From: JBOFZL01 sp051655155 | GTDB lineage: Bacteria; Bacillota; Clostridia; Peptostreptococcales; Filifactoraceae | DNA: 64,000 bases | Assembly (NCBI GenBank): GCA_051655155.1 | Contig: JBOFZL010000083.1 | Span: forward strand, 1 to 64,000 | Direction: 5' to 3' | Part shown: piece by piece, positions 7,981-17,367 of the stretch | How positions within the stretch are numbered: the first letter of the stretch is position 1 | How the letters are laid out: every line of letters starts with the position of its first letter | Position numbers and translations under genes: made by a program | Notes under the pieces: model-generated | What the model saw: only the letters and a program-made list of their open reading frames with translations | The model's database searches: none | What the model was told of the DNA's origin: nothing

Positions 7981-8391
7981 CTAAATTTCTTCTATGAATT
8001 TCTTTAAGTTCTCCAGAATTTTATTTCTTCTCTTGATTAAAGCCGAATGTGTAATGCTTTTTAACTTTGCTACTGAACGAAGCGTTTCATCATTGAAATA
8101 CAAACGCTCTATGATATCCCGCTCTTCATCGTTTAGTTTTGATATAGCATTTCTAAGTACCTCAATCATCATTTGTGTTTCGACAATTTTTTCTACATCA
8201 ATGCTTTCATCAACAATGTTATCTACGAAATGTCCATCATGATCCAATGATGAAAAAAAGAGCAAGTGGTTTTTTCTGCCCACCTGCTCCAAATACTTCT
8301 CGTGTTCTCGTTCTCGCCAGTAGACTTTATATATCTGCTCGCTGACTTTAACCTTTTTACCGTTAATAAAAAGGTAATAATCTCTTGCCAT
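7981..8391 (-). CDS. Sigma-70-like regulator of conjugative-element type
   Basis: The 136-residue protein has an N-terminal segment (MARDYYLFINGKKVKVSEQI) and a C-terminal region 4-like HTH: LNDEERDIIERLYFNDETLR then SVAKLKSITHSALIKRRNKI. Its size and layout match the small sigma factors of Tn916- and Tn1549-like elements, which promote transfer-gene or excision-gene transcription. The ATG at 8391 is chosen for the GGAGG site 8 bases upstream; the frame to 8454 starts inside a terminator hairpin. It lies between the cargo and the recombinase gene, so control of recombinase or transfer genes is a reasonable inference. Confidence 0.8.
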   Translation of the reverse strand: MARDYYLFINGKKVKVSEQIYKVYWREREHEKYLEQVGRKNHLLFFSSLDHDGHFVDNIVDESIDVEKIVETQMMIEVLRNAISKLNDEERDIIERLYFNDETLRSVAKLKSITHSALIKRRNKILENLKKFIEEI

Positions 8392-8432
8392 AAAGTTTCC
8401 TCCATTCTTTTTTTGTCTGTTTGTTTTCAGGC

Positions 8433-8473
8433 AAAAAAAGGAGGACTTCTGCATCTAAGCATAAAAAGTCCTC
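8433..8473 (-). terminator. Hairpin with T7 run between cargo operon and sigma gene
   Basis: On the minus strand GAGGACTT (8473-8466) pairs with AAGTCCTC (8448-8441), followed by CTTTTTTT. It would end transcripts from the MATE/transport block, or act as an attenuator of the sigma gene, whose ribosome site is only about 35 bases further on. The 230 bases between it and the MATE stop hold nothing I recognise. Confidence 0.75.
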
Positions 8474-8707
8474 TGAAATGAAAGAAGCTTGTTCTTCCTT
8501 TAATTATATTTAATTGTTTATAAGAGCATATGGAAAGACAGATATCTATAAAACTTACAGGAAAAATGGCTGCTCTTGTTACAATTCAATGCTTTAAATG
8601 AATGTATAGGATTTTTCATATCCTCTTTCCTCCATTCCTTTAACTAAATAGTTTCCATATATCAAACCATACTGATTTTTCAGTTTCCTCTTTTAATAAT
8701 AAATTGG

Positions 8708-10060
8708 TTAAAGATTAGACTTTTCCTTTCCCATTTTATTAAGCTCTCCGAGCATCATAAATATACCGATGATAATCATAATGAAATCTACAAGTGGCTG
8801 CGTGAACCAGACCGCTTTAACTCCAAACATCATTGGTAAAAAGATAATGGCAGGAACAAACAAAAACAATTGTCTAAACATTACAATAGTCCCGGCTTTT
8901 TTCCCATTTCCAATTGACTGGAAACATGTAATAGACATAACCATTACTCCATATAAAATAAATACACTGTAAAATAATCTAAAATTACCAACACCCTGTG
9001 CGATGATATTTTCATCTACACCAAATAAGGAAAGAATTTGACTTGATAATAATAGAGATGGAATCCAAAAAATTGCTGCAAGAACAAGCCCACCGATAGA
9101 AAACACTTTCATGGTCTGTCTTACTCTTTCATACTGTTTTGCTCCAAAGTTTGTTCCAACAACAGGCTGTAACCCTTGACTCATTCCCCAAAGCGGAATG
9201 AATGAAAAAGCATATACACGAAGTGATGCTGCCATTAAAATTCCATTTGAATCACCGCCATACTTAAACGCCATTTTATAAAGCATTGTTTGTTGAATCA
9301 TAAATAGAAGCTGCATCATCATCGCAGAGGAACCTACTCCGAACATCTCTTTCTTGATTTCATCATCAGACTTTATCTTATGGATTTTAACGACCTTACT
9401 CTTTTTCAAAAAGTAGTACAGTGTTGCTACCGCTTGAATAAACTGTGCTGTTATAGTTGCAATGGCAGCACCCTCAATAGCATATTCACCCATAACAGTC
9501 ATTAAGATTGGATCAAGTATGATATTAAGTAAAGCACCAAGTCCCATAATCATCATGGCTTTTTTCATCAGTCCTTCGCCACGCATTACCATATTGGCTG
9601 CTTGCGTAAAGTTTACAAATAAAGAACCAATAAAAATCACTCTAAGGTATCTGATACCATAAGCTTTTATTTCTCCTGTTGCACCTACCATAGATAAGAA
9701 ATATGGAGCAAGAATTATTCCCCCAATTGTTATAATTGCGGATAATAAAATAACCCAAAAGATTAGGTTTCCCATAATCTTATCTATTGTTTTCTGATCG
9801 CCCTTCCCAATAGCTCTTGAAAGTACTGATGCAGATCCTACACCAATCAATGTTGAAATACCACTATTAAAAAAAGTTAATGGCATAGCTACTCCACAAG
9901 CTGTCATTGCAGTTTGTCCTATAATTTTACCTGCAAATATTCCGTCCATTAACGGATATAGTCCAATTACTATCATTCCTATAACCGCTGGAATAGATAG
10001 CTGAAATAGTAAATCTATCGGTTTTTTGGTTAGTAATTGTTCTTTCATATCTTGTTTCAT
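8708..10060 (-). CDS. MATE-family multidrug/siderophore exporter
   Basis: The 450-residue membrane protein has about 12 helices and the two-fold MATE pattern. It begins KKPIDLLFQLSIPAVIGMIV and contains GLYPLMDGIFAGK and, in the second half, WGMSQGLQPVVGTNFGAKQY, a classic MATE motif. MATE proteins export cationic or drug-like compounds using Na+ or H+ gradients. Its ATG has AGGAGG seven bases upstream. It is the last gene of the transport block and shares the strand with the NRPS genes. Export of the finished peptide is the most economical role, but general drug efflux cannot be excluded. Confidence 0.9.
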   Translation of the reverse strand: MKQDMKEQLLTKKPIDLLFQLSIPAVIGMIVIGLYPLMDGIFAGKIIGQTAMTACGVAMPLTFFNSGISTLIGVGSASVLSRAIGKGDQKTIDKIMGNLIFWVILLSAIITIGGIILAPYFLSMVGATGEIKAYGIRYLRVIFIGSLFVNFTQAANMVMRGEGLMKKAMMIMGLGALLNIILDPILMTVMGEYAIEGAAIATITAQFIQAVATLYYFLKKSKVVKIHKIKSDDEIKKEMFGVGSSAMMMQLLFMIQQTMLYKMAFKYGGDSNGILMAASLRVYAFSFIPLWGMSQGLQPVVGTNFGAKQYERVRQTMKVFSIGGLVLAAIFWIPSLLLSSQILSLFGVDENIIAQGVGNFRLFYSVFILYGVMVMSITCFQSIGNGKKAGTIVMFRQLFLFVPAIIFLPMMFGVKAVWFTQPLVDFIMIIIGIFMMLGELNKMGKEKSNL

Positions 10061-10089
10061 CCATATTCCTCCTTCTATTGCTTATATTT

Positions 10090-11565
10090 TTATAGACAAC
10101 TACTTGATTGATTAAAAAACTCCCAGATTGCTTTAATATTTTTTTCATTCCTACCGCCATGCCATTTTACTTTTCCATTCTCCAAAAACATATAATAATC
10201 ACAACAGCATTCTACTAGCTCTGGATCGTGGGTGATAATAAAAATGGTTTTCCCTTCCTCCTTGAGCCTTATCATTTCCTTAGAAACTTCTTTCATATTT
10301 TTAAAATCAAGACCACTCGTAGGCTCATCTAAAATCAAAATTGTTCTATCAGATACAATAGCACTTGCAATTGCAACTCTTTGTTTTTGTCCTCCTGACA
10401 ACGACATTGGATGGCAATCCATAAAATCCAATAGGTTTAGCTTTTTACATATTTCATCAACTATTTTTTCTTCTTTTCCATTGTTTTCTATGCTCAAAAC
10501 AATTTCTTCTTTAACTGATTCAGTAAACAACTGATGATTTACATCTTGCATTACCATAAAACATTTTTTTAGTCGCTCTCTTGTAGTGTAATATTCTTCC
10601 TTTAGCTTCAAAGTTCCTTTTGCTTTTTCTTCAACTCCACATAAACATTTTGAAAAGGTTGATTTTCCTGAACCATTATTACCTAAAACAGCTACAATAG
10701 ATTTTTGAGGTAATGCAATACTTTTAATTTCAAGAAACGGGGTTTTACCATAACCAAAATCGAAATTTTTAATCTCTATTTCTTCCTGAATATCTATATT
10801 TTTTGTCGCATTGTTAACATCAGTAGAATGTATACTTCGTAACCCCATATTATTTAAAACACTATTAGGCAGTTCCTTAAACTCACCATTAGAAAACACA
10901 CTGTGAATTTTTCCATCCTTCATATAGACAAACTTATCTGCAATATCTATTAAATATTGCAGTCTATGTTCCGCTATAATTATCGTTGCTTTTTTTCCCT
11001 TCCATTTTTTGATGGTATCTTTTAACATTACTATGGATTTAACATCTAAGTTAGACGATGGTTCATCTAATACATAAATTTCGGGTTCCATAGTCGCCGC
11101 TGAAGCACAAGCAATTTTTTGTTTTTCACCACCAGACATTGAAAACAAACTTCTATCAAGTAAATTATTTATATCTAATTCTTTCGTCACTTTTCCAATT
11201 CTCATACAAATTTCATCTCGTGGAATTCCAAAATTTTCACAGGCAAAAGCAATCTCACTTGTGGAATCTACATTAAAAAATTGTGTTCTTGGATTTTGAA
11301 ACACAGAGCCTACATATTGGCTCAATTCATCAATTGGATTCTTTGAAATCTTGTACTCTTTTACTAATACTTCACCAGTCATAGTTCCTGCATAATATCC
11401 GGGAATAAGTCCATTTATTAATCTACTTACAGTGGTTTTGCCACAACCAGATTCACCACAAAGCACAACTACTTCTCCATCATTGATTTTTAAATCAATA
11501 TTATAAATCCCAGCACTTCTATCCCCATTATCATAAGTAAATGACACATCTTTAAATTCAATCAA
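10090..11565 (-). CDS. ECF-type transporter ATPase, two fused nucleotide-binding domains
   Basis: The 491 residues hold two ABC ATPase domains in one chain (EcfA1-EcfA2 fusion). The first has Walker A CGESGCGKTTVSRLI and signature MSGGEKQKIACASA with Walker B EIYVLDEPSSNLD. The second has LGNNGSGKSTFSKCL, LSGGQKQRVAIASA and ILILDEPTSGLD. Both appear complete. It lies two bases after the EcfT gene and belongs to a three-gene ECF importer (10090-12883). ECF systems usually import vitamins or metals without a free solute-binding protein. Confidence 0.93.
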   Translation of the reverse strand: MIEFKDVSFTYDNGDRSAGIYNIDLKINDGEVVVLCGESGCGKTTVSRLINGLIPGYYAGTMTGEVLVKEYKISKNPIDELSQYVGSVFQNPRTQFFNVDSTSEIAFACENFGIPRDEICMRIGKVTKELDINNLLDRSLFSMSGGEKQKIACASAATMEPEIYVLDEPSSNLDVKSIVMLKDTIKKWKGKKATIIIAEHRLQYLIDIADKFVYMKDGKIHSVFSNGEFKELPNSVLNNMGLRSIHSTDVNNATKNIDIQEEIEIKNFDFGYGKTPFLEIKSIALPQKSIVAVLGNNGSGKSTFSKCLCGVEEKAKGTLKLKEEYYTTRERLKKCFMVMQDVNHQLFTESVKEEIVLSIENNGKEEKIVDEICKKLNLLDFMDCHPMSLSGGQKQRVAIASAIVSDRTILILDEPTSGLDFKNMKEVSKEMIRLKEEGKTIFIITHDPELVECCCDYYMFLENGKVKWHGGRNEKNIKAIWEFFNQSSSCL

Positions 11566-11567
11566 TC

Positions 11568-12302
11568 CTATCCCCTCCTATATAAAAACAATCCTATAAG
11601 AGCGGTTGAAATACATAAAATAAACACATCGTATATAGTAAATTTTACTTTTACTACACTGGTTCTCTTTCTTAAGCCTCCCAAGCCTCTGCTTATTGCA
11701 GCCGCTGACAATTCATCACCTATTTTGGCAATAGACACAATCAGCGGAATTGTTACATATTCCAAATATAAGCTGGGTTTCTTCCATGCTCTTTTATTTC
11801 TAAAACTAATTCCTCTCATTTTCATAGCTGTTTTAATTGAGCTATGTTCTTCATGCAAGGTTGGAATAAATCTAAATGCTACTGCTGTTGGAATAATAAA
11901 CACATTTGGAATCTTCCACTTCACCATTGATGCTATAAACTCACTCGTTTTCGTAGACATTACAATATAATATCCCAACATAAAAATCGGGAATAATCTT
12001 AAAATTAAAGCATTTAACAAGACCGAAACTGTATTTATAAATATGGGCAAAATATACATATCTTTTGTAAAATGTGCTATTATAGCCAAAGCAAACAGCC
12101 CTCCGTAAATAAGAGCTATCTTAACCTGCTTATTAGATAATAGTAATGCTATTGCCACAATGGCGGATATAAGGCTAATTAAAATATCCTTATATCCGAC
12201 AGACATTATAGTTGTTATAAATATCATGAATAGAATTTTAGTACGAGGATCCAAATAAAAGCCTTTGGGTTTCTTCGGTCTATATACCTCATACTCTTCC
12301 AT
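11568..12302 (-). CDS. ECF transporter T component (EcfT/CbiQ family)
   Basis: The 244-residue integral membrane protein starts with a soluble segment, then several helices (TKILFMIFITTIMSVGY, LISLISAIVAIALLL). It carries the coupling motifs of EcfT proteins near AAAISRGLGG (A-x-x-x-R-G, about residue 206) and MKMRGISF. These contact the paired ATPases. Its ATG overlaps the stop of the S-component gene by one base (TAATG), showing tight coupling. Confidence 0.9.
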   Translation of the reverse strand: MEEYEVYRPKKPKGFYLDPRTKILFMIFITTIMSVGYKDILISLISAIVAIALLLSNKQVKIALIYGGLFALAIIAHFTKDMYILPIFINTVSVLLNALILRLFPIFMLGYYIVMSTKTSEFIASMVKWKIPNVFIIPTAVAFRFIPTLHEEHSSIKTAMKMRGISFRNKRAWKKPSLYLEYVTIPLIVSIAKIGDELSAAAISRGLGGLRKRTSVVKVKFTIYDVFILCISTALIGLFLYRRG

Positions 12303-12883
12303 TAAATGATACCTGCTCTTTCAAAATGTTTCTTAAGCATTTTTCTTCCCAAATTTGCACCAATAATCGAACCGATTAGAATAATTCCAAGTGCAGCAAA
12401 TCCCATCCAAGATGGCATATATTTTGCTAGTTCCATTGCATACTGTTCTCCCATCTGTTGCTTAACACCTTCCATATAAGTGTCTGCCATTACCCACATT
12501 GGCATTTGACAACCGATCATTCCACAAGAAAACAACCAAAATCCTATAACATTCTTTTTAAAACTTTTAAAACCACCTGATTTCATAATCAAATCACTGA
12601 TGATTCCAAATGGAATATATCCTACTAACGCCAACCATGTATAGCCCATTAAATACCAAAACGCACCGATAATAATCGACATAATAGTAACCATACCAAA
12701 TTTTTCTGTTTTAGTTAAAAACAACATAAAAGGTATCCCTGTAATAATTGGAATTAGTAAATAAATGGCAGGATATACGATTGGAATCGCATTCATCATT
12801 CCTACCACAAAAAATATGACCAAATAAATAGCCGTATAAATTCCTACATTGATTAAATCTTTCGCTGATAATCTTTTTTTCAT
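12302..12883 (-). CDS. ECF substrate-binding (S) component, MptD-like
   Basis: The 193-residue protein has five to six helices (GIYTAIYLVIFFVVGMMNAI, VYPAIYLLIPIITGIPFMLF, IIIGAFWYLMGYTW, GFAALGIILIGSIIGANLG). It resembles the MptD/TIGR02185 group of putative ECF substrate-binding subunits. S components decide substrate; the one here is unknown. Sitting inside a siderophore-type locus, a ferric-siderophore, metal or precursor substrate is possible, though this would be unusual for ECF systems. The ribosome site is GAGGAGG before the ATG. The 85-base gap upstream contains only a small ACCATAATGGT palindrome. Confidence 0.8.
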   Translation of the reverse strand: MKKRLSAKDLINVGIYTAIYLVIFFVVGMMNAIPIVYPAIYLLIPIITGIPFMLFLTKTEKFGMVTIMSIIIGAFWYLMGYTWLALVGYIPFGIISDLIMKSGGFKSFKKNVIGFWLFSCGMIGCQMPMWVMADTYMEGVKQQMGEQYAMELAKYMPSWMGFAALGIILIGSIIGANLGRKMLKKHFERAGII

Positions 12884-12968
12884 TTTTTAATCCTCCTCGT
12901 GTTTTCAGTAGTATCAAAAACTACCCAGTTTATATTTGAACCATTATGGTACAAAACATTTTTATTTT

Positions 12969-14702
12969 TTATGACAACTTCCAATTCGCAGCTGTTTCCC
13001 TTGATTCAATAAAATTCTTGTAGATCCCATCTGTTTTAATAAGTTCCTCATGTGTTCCTCTCTGTGTTATTTTCCCATTTTCTAAAACAAGAATCTGATT
13101 TGCATTTTTTATAGTTTTTAACCTATGGGCAATCATAATTACAGTTTTATTTCTCGTAAGTGCCTCCATAGCACTCTGTAATTTATCCTCATTTTCAGGA
13201 TCTACATTTGCTGTAGCTTCATCAAAAATAATAATTGGTGCATTTTTTATCATCGCTCTTGCTATTGATATTCTCTGTCTTTCTCCTCCGGATAAACTTG
13301 CACCACCTTCCTTTATAACTGTTTCATATTGCTCTGGAAGGTTCATAATAAAATCATGACAACACGCCTTTTTAGCGGCACTTACAACTTCTTCATGTGT
13401 TGCATCTGGCTTAGCAAACTTTATGTTATTTTCTATTGTGTCTTGGAACAAATACACATTTTGGAAAACCATACTAATTTGCCTCATCAATGACTCTAAT
13501 GAATATTCTTGTATGTTATGTTCCCCTACACTAATCTTTCCTTTATCTATATCCCAGAACCTTGCAATTAGATTACAAAATGTAGTTTTCCCAGCCCCTG
13601 ATGCCCCAACTATTGCAGTCATCTGATTTTGTGGTATCTCAATAGATATATCATCAAGAATTTTTTTACCCGAATATGAAAATTCTACATTTTCAAATGA
13701 AATATTAAAGTTATTAGGATTTATGTCATTTCCCTCAAAATCCATCTGTGGAAATTCTTCAAACTTCTTAGTTTGCTCGATAGAGCCAGAGACAACTCTA
13801 AGAGCAGTTGTCGCACTTCCTGCTAATTTGATCTGAGAAAAAGCGAGAAATGAAATTATAACTGTCATAACGGTATTAAGCAATGAAAGTTCTCCTCTAT
13901 GGTATAAGAAAATACCCGTACCTATTATTAAAATGCTAAACAAATCCAAGAGAATGTTTTGAGCAATCGTGTAAGGCGTAAAAAGTTTTTCGCAGTCAAG
14001 ATTTGTTTTCCTTGTGTTTTCGATTGCTTCTCTAACTTTTTCATCTCCTTTACCAGTTAAATTAAAGGATTTTATAACTGACATTCCACCTATTTGTTCC
14101 AAAATGGCATCAACCAACTTCGCTTGAGCTATTTGCCTTTTAGGAAGTACGCTTCTTGACTTATTTTCCATCTTTGACAAAACAAACAAATATAACAAAC
14201 TTCCAATTGTTACAACAATACCTATTCTCCATTCAAAAGCCAAAATCATCAGCGTGAAGATTATTGTATTTATAAATCCTGACAATATATTTACCATTAC
14301 CATTGCAACAGTATTTTCCACATCTTCCAAAACTGTTGTTGAAATTCCCACTGCTTCTCCAACATTATTCTTATTAAAGAATCCCATAGGTATTTTTTTT
14401 AGTATTTCTCCTATTGAAACTCTTTTGTTTGCAACCATAAAATAACTCGCATGGCATTGCTGTAATTGTGAATAATAGTTTGCAATACTTCTCCCGACTA
14501 TACTTATTGCAAGTAATGCCAAAGAAATCCATGCAGGCATCATAGTCATATCTTTTTCAATAATAGCTTTTACTATAAAATAAATCGCACTGATTTGAAG
14601 CATATGAAAAATCGCAAATAAGAAACCTACAAATATAGAATGGTATAAATTTTTCTTCTCATCTCCCGAAAAATCTATAATCTTTATTAAAGCACTTAGC
14701 AT
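12969..14702 (-). CDS. ABC transporter, membrane domain fused to ATPase (YbtQ-like)
   Basis: The 577-residue half-transporter has six N-terminal helices (about 20-320) and an ATPase with Walker A IVGASGAGKTTFCNLI, signature LSGGERQRISIARAMI and Walker B PIIIFDEATANVDPEN. Together with the neighbouring half-transporter it should form a heterodimer. In the yersiniabactin locus the exporter-fold pair YbtP/YbtQ imports the iron complex, and IrtAB does the same in mycobacteria. That precedent, plus the locus, supports siderophore import, though the sequence alone cannot give the direction. The start overlaps the partner gene by seven bases. Confidence 0.88.
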   Translation of the reverse strand: MLSALIKIIDFSGDEKKNLYHSIFVGFLFAIFHMLQISAIYFIVKAIIEKDMTMMPAWISLALLAISIVGRSIANYYSQLQQCHASYFMVANKRVSIGEILKKIPMGFFNKNNVGEAVGISTTVLEDVENTVAMVMVNILSGFINTIIFTLMILAFEWRIGIVVTIGSLLYLFVLSKMENKSRSVLPKRQIAQAKLVDAILEQIGGMSVIKSFNLTGKGDEKVREAIENTRKTNLDCEKLFTPYTIAQNILLDLFSILIIGTGIFLYHRGELSLLNTVMTVIISFLAFSQIKLAGSATTALRVVSGSIEQTKKFEEFPQMDFEGNDINPNNFNISFENVEFSYSGKKILDDISIEIPQNQMTAIVGASGAGKTTFCNLIARFWDIDKGKISVGEHNIQEYSLESLMRQISMVFQNVYLFQDTIENNIKFAKPDATHEEVVSAAKKACCHDFIMNLPEQYETVIKEGGASLSGGERQRISIARAMIKNAPIIIFDEATANVDPENEDKLQSAMEALTRNKTVIMIAHRLKTIKNANQILVLENGKITQRGTHEELIKTDGIYKNFIESRETAANWKLS

Positions 14703-16441
14703 TTTATTTCACCATCCCTTACTCCAATATGAGCTTCCCACATTTTTTGATATCGCTCGCAATCTTCCATCAATTCTTTATGCTTACCACGTGAAATAAG
14801 CTTTCCATTTTCAATCAAAAAAATCTGTTCTGCATCTGTTATAGTTGACAATCTATGTGCAATAATAATGACTGTTTTATTTTGTACCAGCTGTGATATA
14901 GCTTTTTTAATAATCACTTCATTTTCCGGATCTATATACGAAGTGGCTTCATCAAGTATTACTATTGGAGAATTTTTAAGCATTGCTCTTGCTATTGATA
15001 TTCTCTGTCTTTCTCCTCCGGAAACATGACTGCCACTGCTTCCAACAACCGTATTGTAACCATGCTCCATCTTCATAATAAAATCATGGCAACACGATTT
15101 TTTTGCAATATCTTCAACCTCTTCATCACTTGCACTTGGATTTCCCATTCGGATATTTTCTCTAATGCTTTCATTAAACAGAAAATTATCTTGAGAAACA
15201 AATGCTACTAAACTATATAATTGCTTTAGCGGAATATCCTTAAGATTATACCCGCCAATTTTTATACTTCCCCTATTTATATCCCAATATCCAGCTATCA
15301 ATTTTGCTAAAGTTGACTTGCCGCTGCCACTTGAACCAACAAAAGCTACAGTTGTTCCTTCATTTATATTTAGTGATACTCCGTGAAGAATTTCCTTTTC
15401 TTCTTCATATCCAAACTTCACATCTTGCAGATCAATACCATATTGCTTAATATTCGCATCTTTATTGGAATGATTTTGCTCTTTTCCTTCTAAAATTAAG
15501 TTAATAGAATTTGCAATAGTCCCTATCTTTGCAAGTCCATCAACAAAATTTATGGTCTCAAGTAAAGGACATGCAATACCTAAAGATAAAATAATAACAG
15601 ATATAAATATTTCTGCACTCAAGCTACCATGGATGTAAAAAAACCATCCAAGTGGAAGTACCGTTATCATTGTACTCGGTGATATATTTTTAGATAGAGA
15701 TACAGATAACTGACAGCTTTTCATCCATTCATAAAAATATTTTGCATTAGCAACAACCTTGTCTTTATATTTTGCATAAGATTTTTTATCCTGATTGAAT
15801 GTTTTAATTACTTCTATTCCATTGATGTACTCAACAATTGCAGAGTTCATCTCACGGCTAACTTTTACAGATCCTTCGTATTGAACAGGATAGTTTTTCA
15901 TTACAAATACCATGAAAAACATTCCCAAAGGAACAGACCCCAATGACAACAAAGCCATTCTCCAATCAAGAAAAAGCAGATAGATGAATATACTCAAAGA
16001 ACCTAATAGATTGGAAGTCATTTCAGGTAATAAATGTGCAAGAGTCTTCTCAATACTTTCAACCTGATCAACTATAATCTGCTTTAAGTTGCCGCTTGGA
16101 ACATTTATTATTTCCCCTAATGGCATCTTTGGCATTTTATCAAGCATCCTTAAGCGAACATCTTTCAATACACCAAAAGTTGCTTTATGAGATACAGACA
16201 ATGCCATAGAATATAACACCGATTTTAAAATATAAGATAACAGCCCCATCCCCATCCATAGAAAATAGACCTTTAAATCTTCGTTTCCATTTATTAAATA
16301 AACTAAAATACGACTTGCAGCAATGTACGGAACAATCCCTGCAATAACACCAATACTCGCTATAAATACAGATGTTTTTAATTTTGAATGTTCCTTATAT
16401 GCAAGTTTCCATAATATTACAAAAGGATTTTTCTTTTCCAT
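14696..16441 (-). CDS. ABC transporter, membrane domain fused to ATPase (YbtP-like)
   Basis: The 581-residue partner of the preceding half-transporter has six helices, then Walker A FVGSSGSGKSTLAKLI, Q-loop FVSQDNFLFNESIREN, signature VSGGERQRISIARAML and Walker B IVILDEATSYIDPEN. Both ATP sites of the pair appear consensus. It is the first gene of the transport operon and is read from a strong promoter at 16462-16490. A palindrome at 16560-16581 resembles the TetR operator. Likely role: uptake of a metal-siderophore complex with its partner. Confidence 0.88.
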   Translation of the reverse strand: MEKKNPFVILWKLAYKEHSKLKTSVFIASIGVIAGIVPYIAASRILVYLINGNEDLKVYFLWMGMGLLSYILKSVLYSMALSVSHKATFGVLKDVRLRMLDKMPKMPLGEIINVPSGNLKQIIVDQVESIEKTLAHLLPEMTSNLLGSLSIFIYLLFLDWRMALLSLGSVPLGMFFMVFVMKNYPVQYEGSVKVSREMNSAIVEYINGIEVIKTFNQDKKSYAKYKDKVVANAKYFYEWMKSCQLSVSLSKNISPSTMITVLPLGWFFYIHGSLSAEIFISVIILSLGIACPLLETINFVDGLAKIGTIANSINLILEGKEQNHSNKDANIKQYGIDLQDVKFGYEEEKEILHGVSLNINEGTTVAFVGSSGSGKSTLAKLIAGYWDINRGSIKIGGYNLKDIPLKQLYSLVAFVSQDNFLFNESIRENIRMGNPSASDEEVEDIAKKSCCHDFIMKMEHGYNTVVGSSGSHVSGGERQRISIARAMLKNSPIVILDEATSYIDPENEVIIKKAISQLVQNKTVIIIAHRLSTITDAEQIFLIENGKLISRGKHKELMEDCERYQKMWEAHIGVRDGEIKC

Positions 16442-16461
16442 TTCAACACCTCTCTCACACT

Positions 16462-16490
16462 ATATCATTCAATGTAACTACTTTTTTCAA
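16462..16490 (-). promoter_or_regulatory. Promoter of the ABC/ECF/MATE transport operon
   Basis: On the minus strand TTGAAA (16490-16485), a 17-base spacer and TGATAT (16467-16462) lie just upstream of the ribosome site AGAGGTG and the ATG at 16441. No terminator is seen between 16441 and 8473, so the whole transport block could be one transcript of about 8 kb. Confidence 0.7.
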
Positions 16491-16559
16491 TCATAACACT
16501 CCAATCGAATAATACTTATTCATATATAAATTGTTATATAACTATTGCACCATCTACGA

Positions 16560-16581
16560 AACTAAGTTAGCTAACTTAGTT
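16560..16581. promoter_or_regulatory. 22-bp palindrome, candidate TetR operator for the transport operon
   Basis: AACTAAGTTAG (16560-16570) is followed directly by its complement CTAACTTAGTT (16571-16581). The right half plus flank (TAACTTAGTTATC) is nearly the same as the centre of the operator before the TetR gene (TAACTTTGTTATC). It lies between the end of the TetR gene and the transport promoter, about 70 bases upstream of the -35 box. Confidence 0.6.
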
Positions 16582-16600
16582 ATCTTTTGTGTAAATTTTT

Positions 16601-17224
16601 TTAAAATCCTTGCAATTTTTTCCAACCCTCACGAAAAAATCTCGCAACAATCTCCGAATTTTTTTTCACTTCTTCTGTATTCTCAGAATGTATAATAATT
16701 TCACATAACGCATTGATATATGCATGATTTAGTAAATGCATTGATCTTTCAGATATATTCATATATTTATAATCATCCTTCAATACCATTTTCAAAATTT
16801 TCTTTCGATTCAAATCTTCCATTTCGACTAGCTTTTCAATAAAATTATCATATTTTGTTCCGTATGCCTTATACACTAAAAGTTCAAATATCTCTTTCTT
16901 TTTAAATATATACAATGCCGACTCAATAGAACCTTTAATATTAATTTCAGCTAACTCTTTAATATGTTCCTCATCTATACTTTTAAAAGATTTTTCTTCA
17001 AATTTTGAGTATAAATCTAAAACTTCTGTGGCAAGTGGCTCAACTAACGCAATAAATAAAGCCTCCTTATCTTCAAAATGCCGATAAAAAGCACCGGTTG
17101 TAACGCCCGCATCTTTACATATCTTTCTCAAATTAGAACGTTCATATCCATCTTTTAAAAAATTAGTTTTCCCACTTTTTAAAATATTTTCATGGGTAAC
17201 ATTTAGTCCGTTCAAATTTCCCAT
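16601..17224 (-). CDS. TetR-family transcriptional regulator
   Basis: The 207-residue protein has an N-terminal helix-turn-helix (SNLRKICKDAGVTTGAFYRH followed by FEDKEALF), canonical for TetR. The rest is helical, for ligand binding and dimerisation. The ATG at 17224 is used because AAAGGAGG lies six bases upstream. It is transcribed alone from a promoter whose -10 box is covered by a perfect 12-bp-arm operator, indicating autorepression. It probably also controls the adjacent transport operon through the similar palindrome at 16560-16581. The natural inducer may be the siderophore or a biosynthetic intermediate; that is inference. Confidence 0.88.
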   Translation of the reverse strand: MGNLNGLNVTHENILKSGKTNFLKDGYERSNLRKICKDAGVTTGAFYRHFEDKEALFIALVEPLATEVLDLYSKFEEKSFKSIDEEHIKELAEINIKGSIESALYIFKKKEIFELLVYKAYGTKYDNFIEKLVEMEDLNRKKILKMVLKDDYKYMNISERSMHLLNHAYINALCEIIIHSENTEEVKKNSEIVARFFREGWKKLQGF

Positions 17225-17241
17225 AATATTACCTCCTTTCC

Positions 17242-17292
17242 ACAATAGATAACTTTGTTATCTATTGTAATTCAACTCTCTACTTATGTCAA
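17242..17292 (-). promoter_or_regulatory. TetR promoter and autoregulatory operator
   Basis: On the minus strand TTGACA (17292-17287), 17 bases and TACAAT (17269-17264) form a strong promoter. The -10 box runs into a perfect inverted repeat: ACAATAGATAAC (17242-17253), TTT, then GTTATCTATTGT (17257-17268). The AAAGGAGG ribosome site follows at once. Binding there would block RNA polymerase directly. Confidence 0.85.
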
Positions 17293-17367
17293 TATATAAT
17301 GCTTAATTTGTATATCACAATAAATCAATGCTTTTTGTATATTAATTAAAATTAGATTTGGCAGCAA

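Noticed and set aside
12969..16441. Lipid-A/multidrug exporter as the main call for the fused ABC pair
   Set aside because: Cannot be excluded by sequence, but placement as a heterodimer in a yersiniabactin-like locus fits YbtPQ better.
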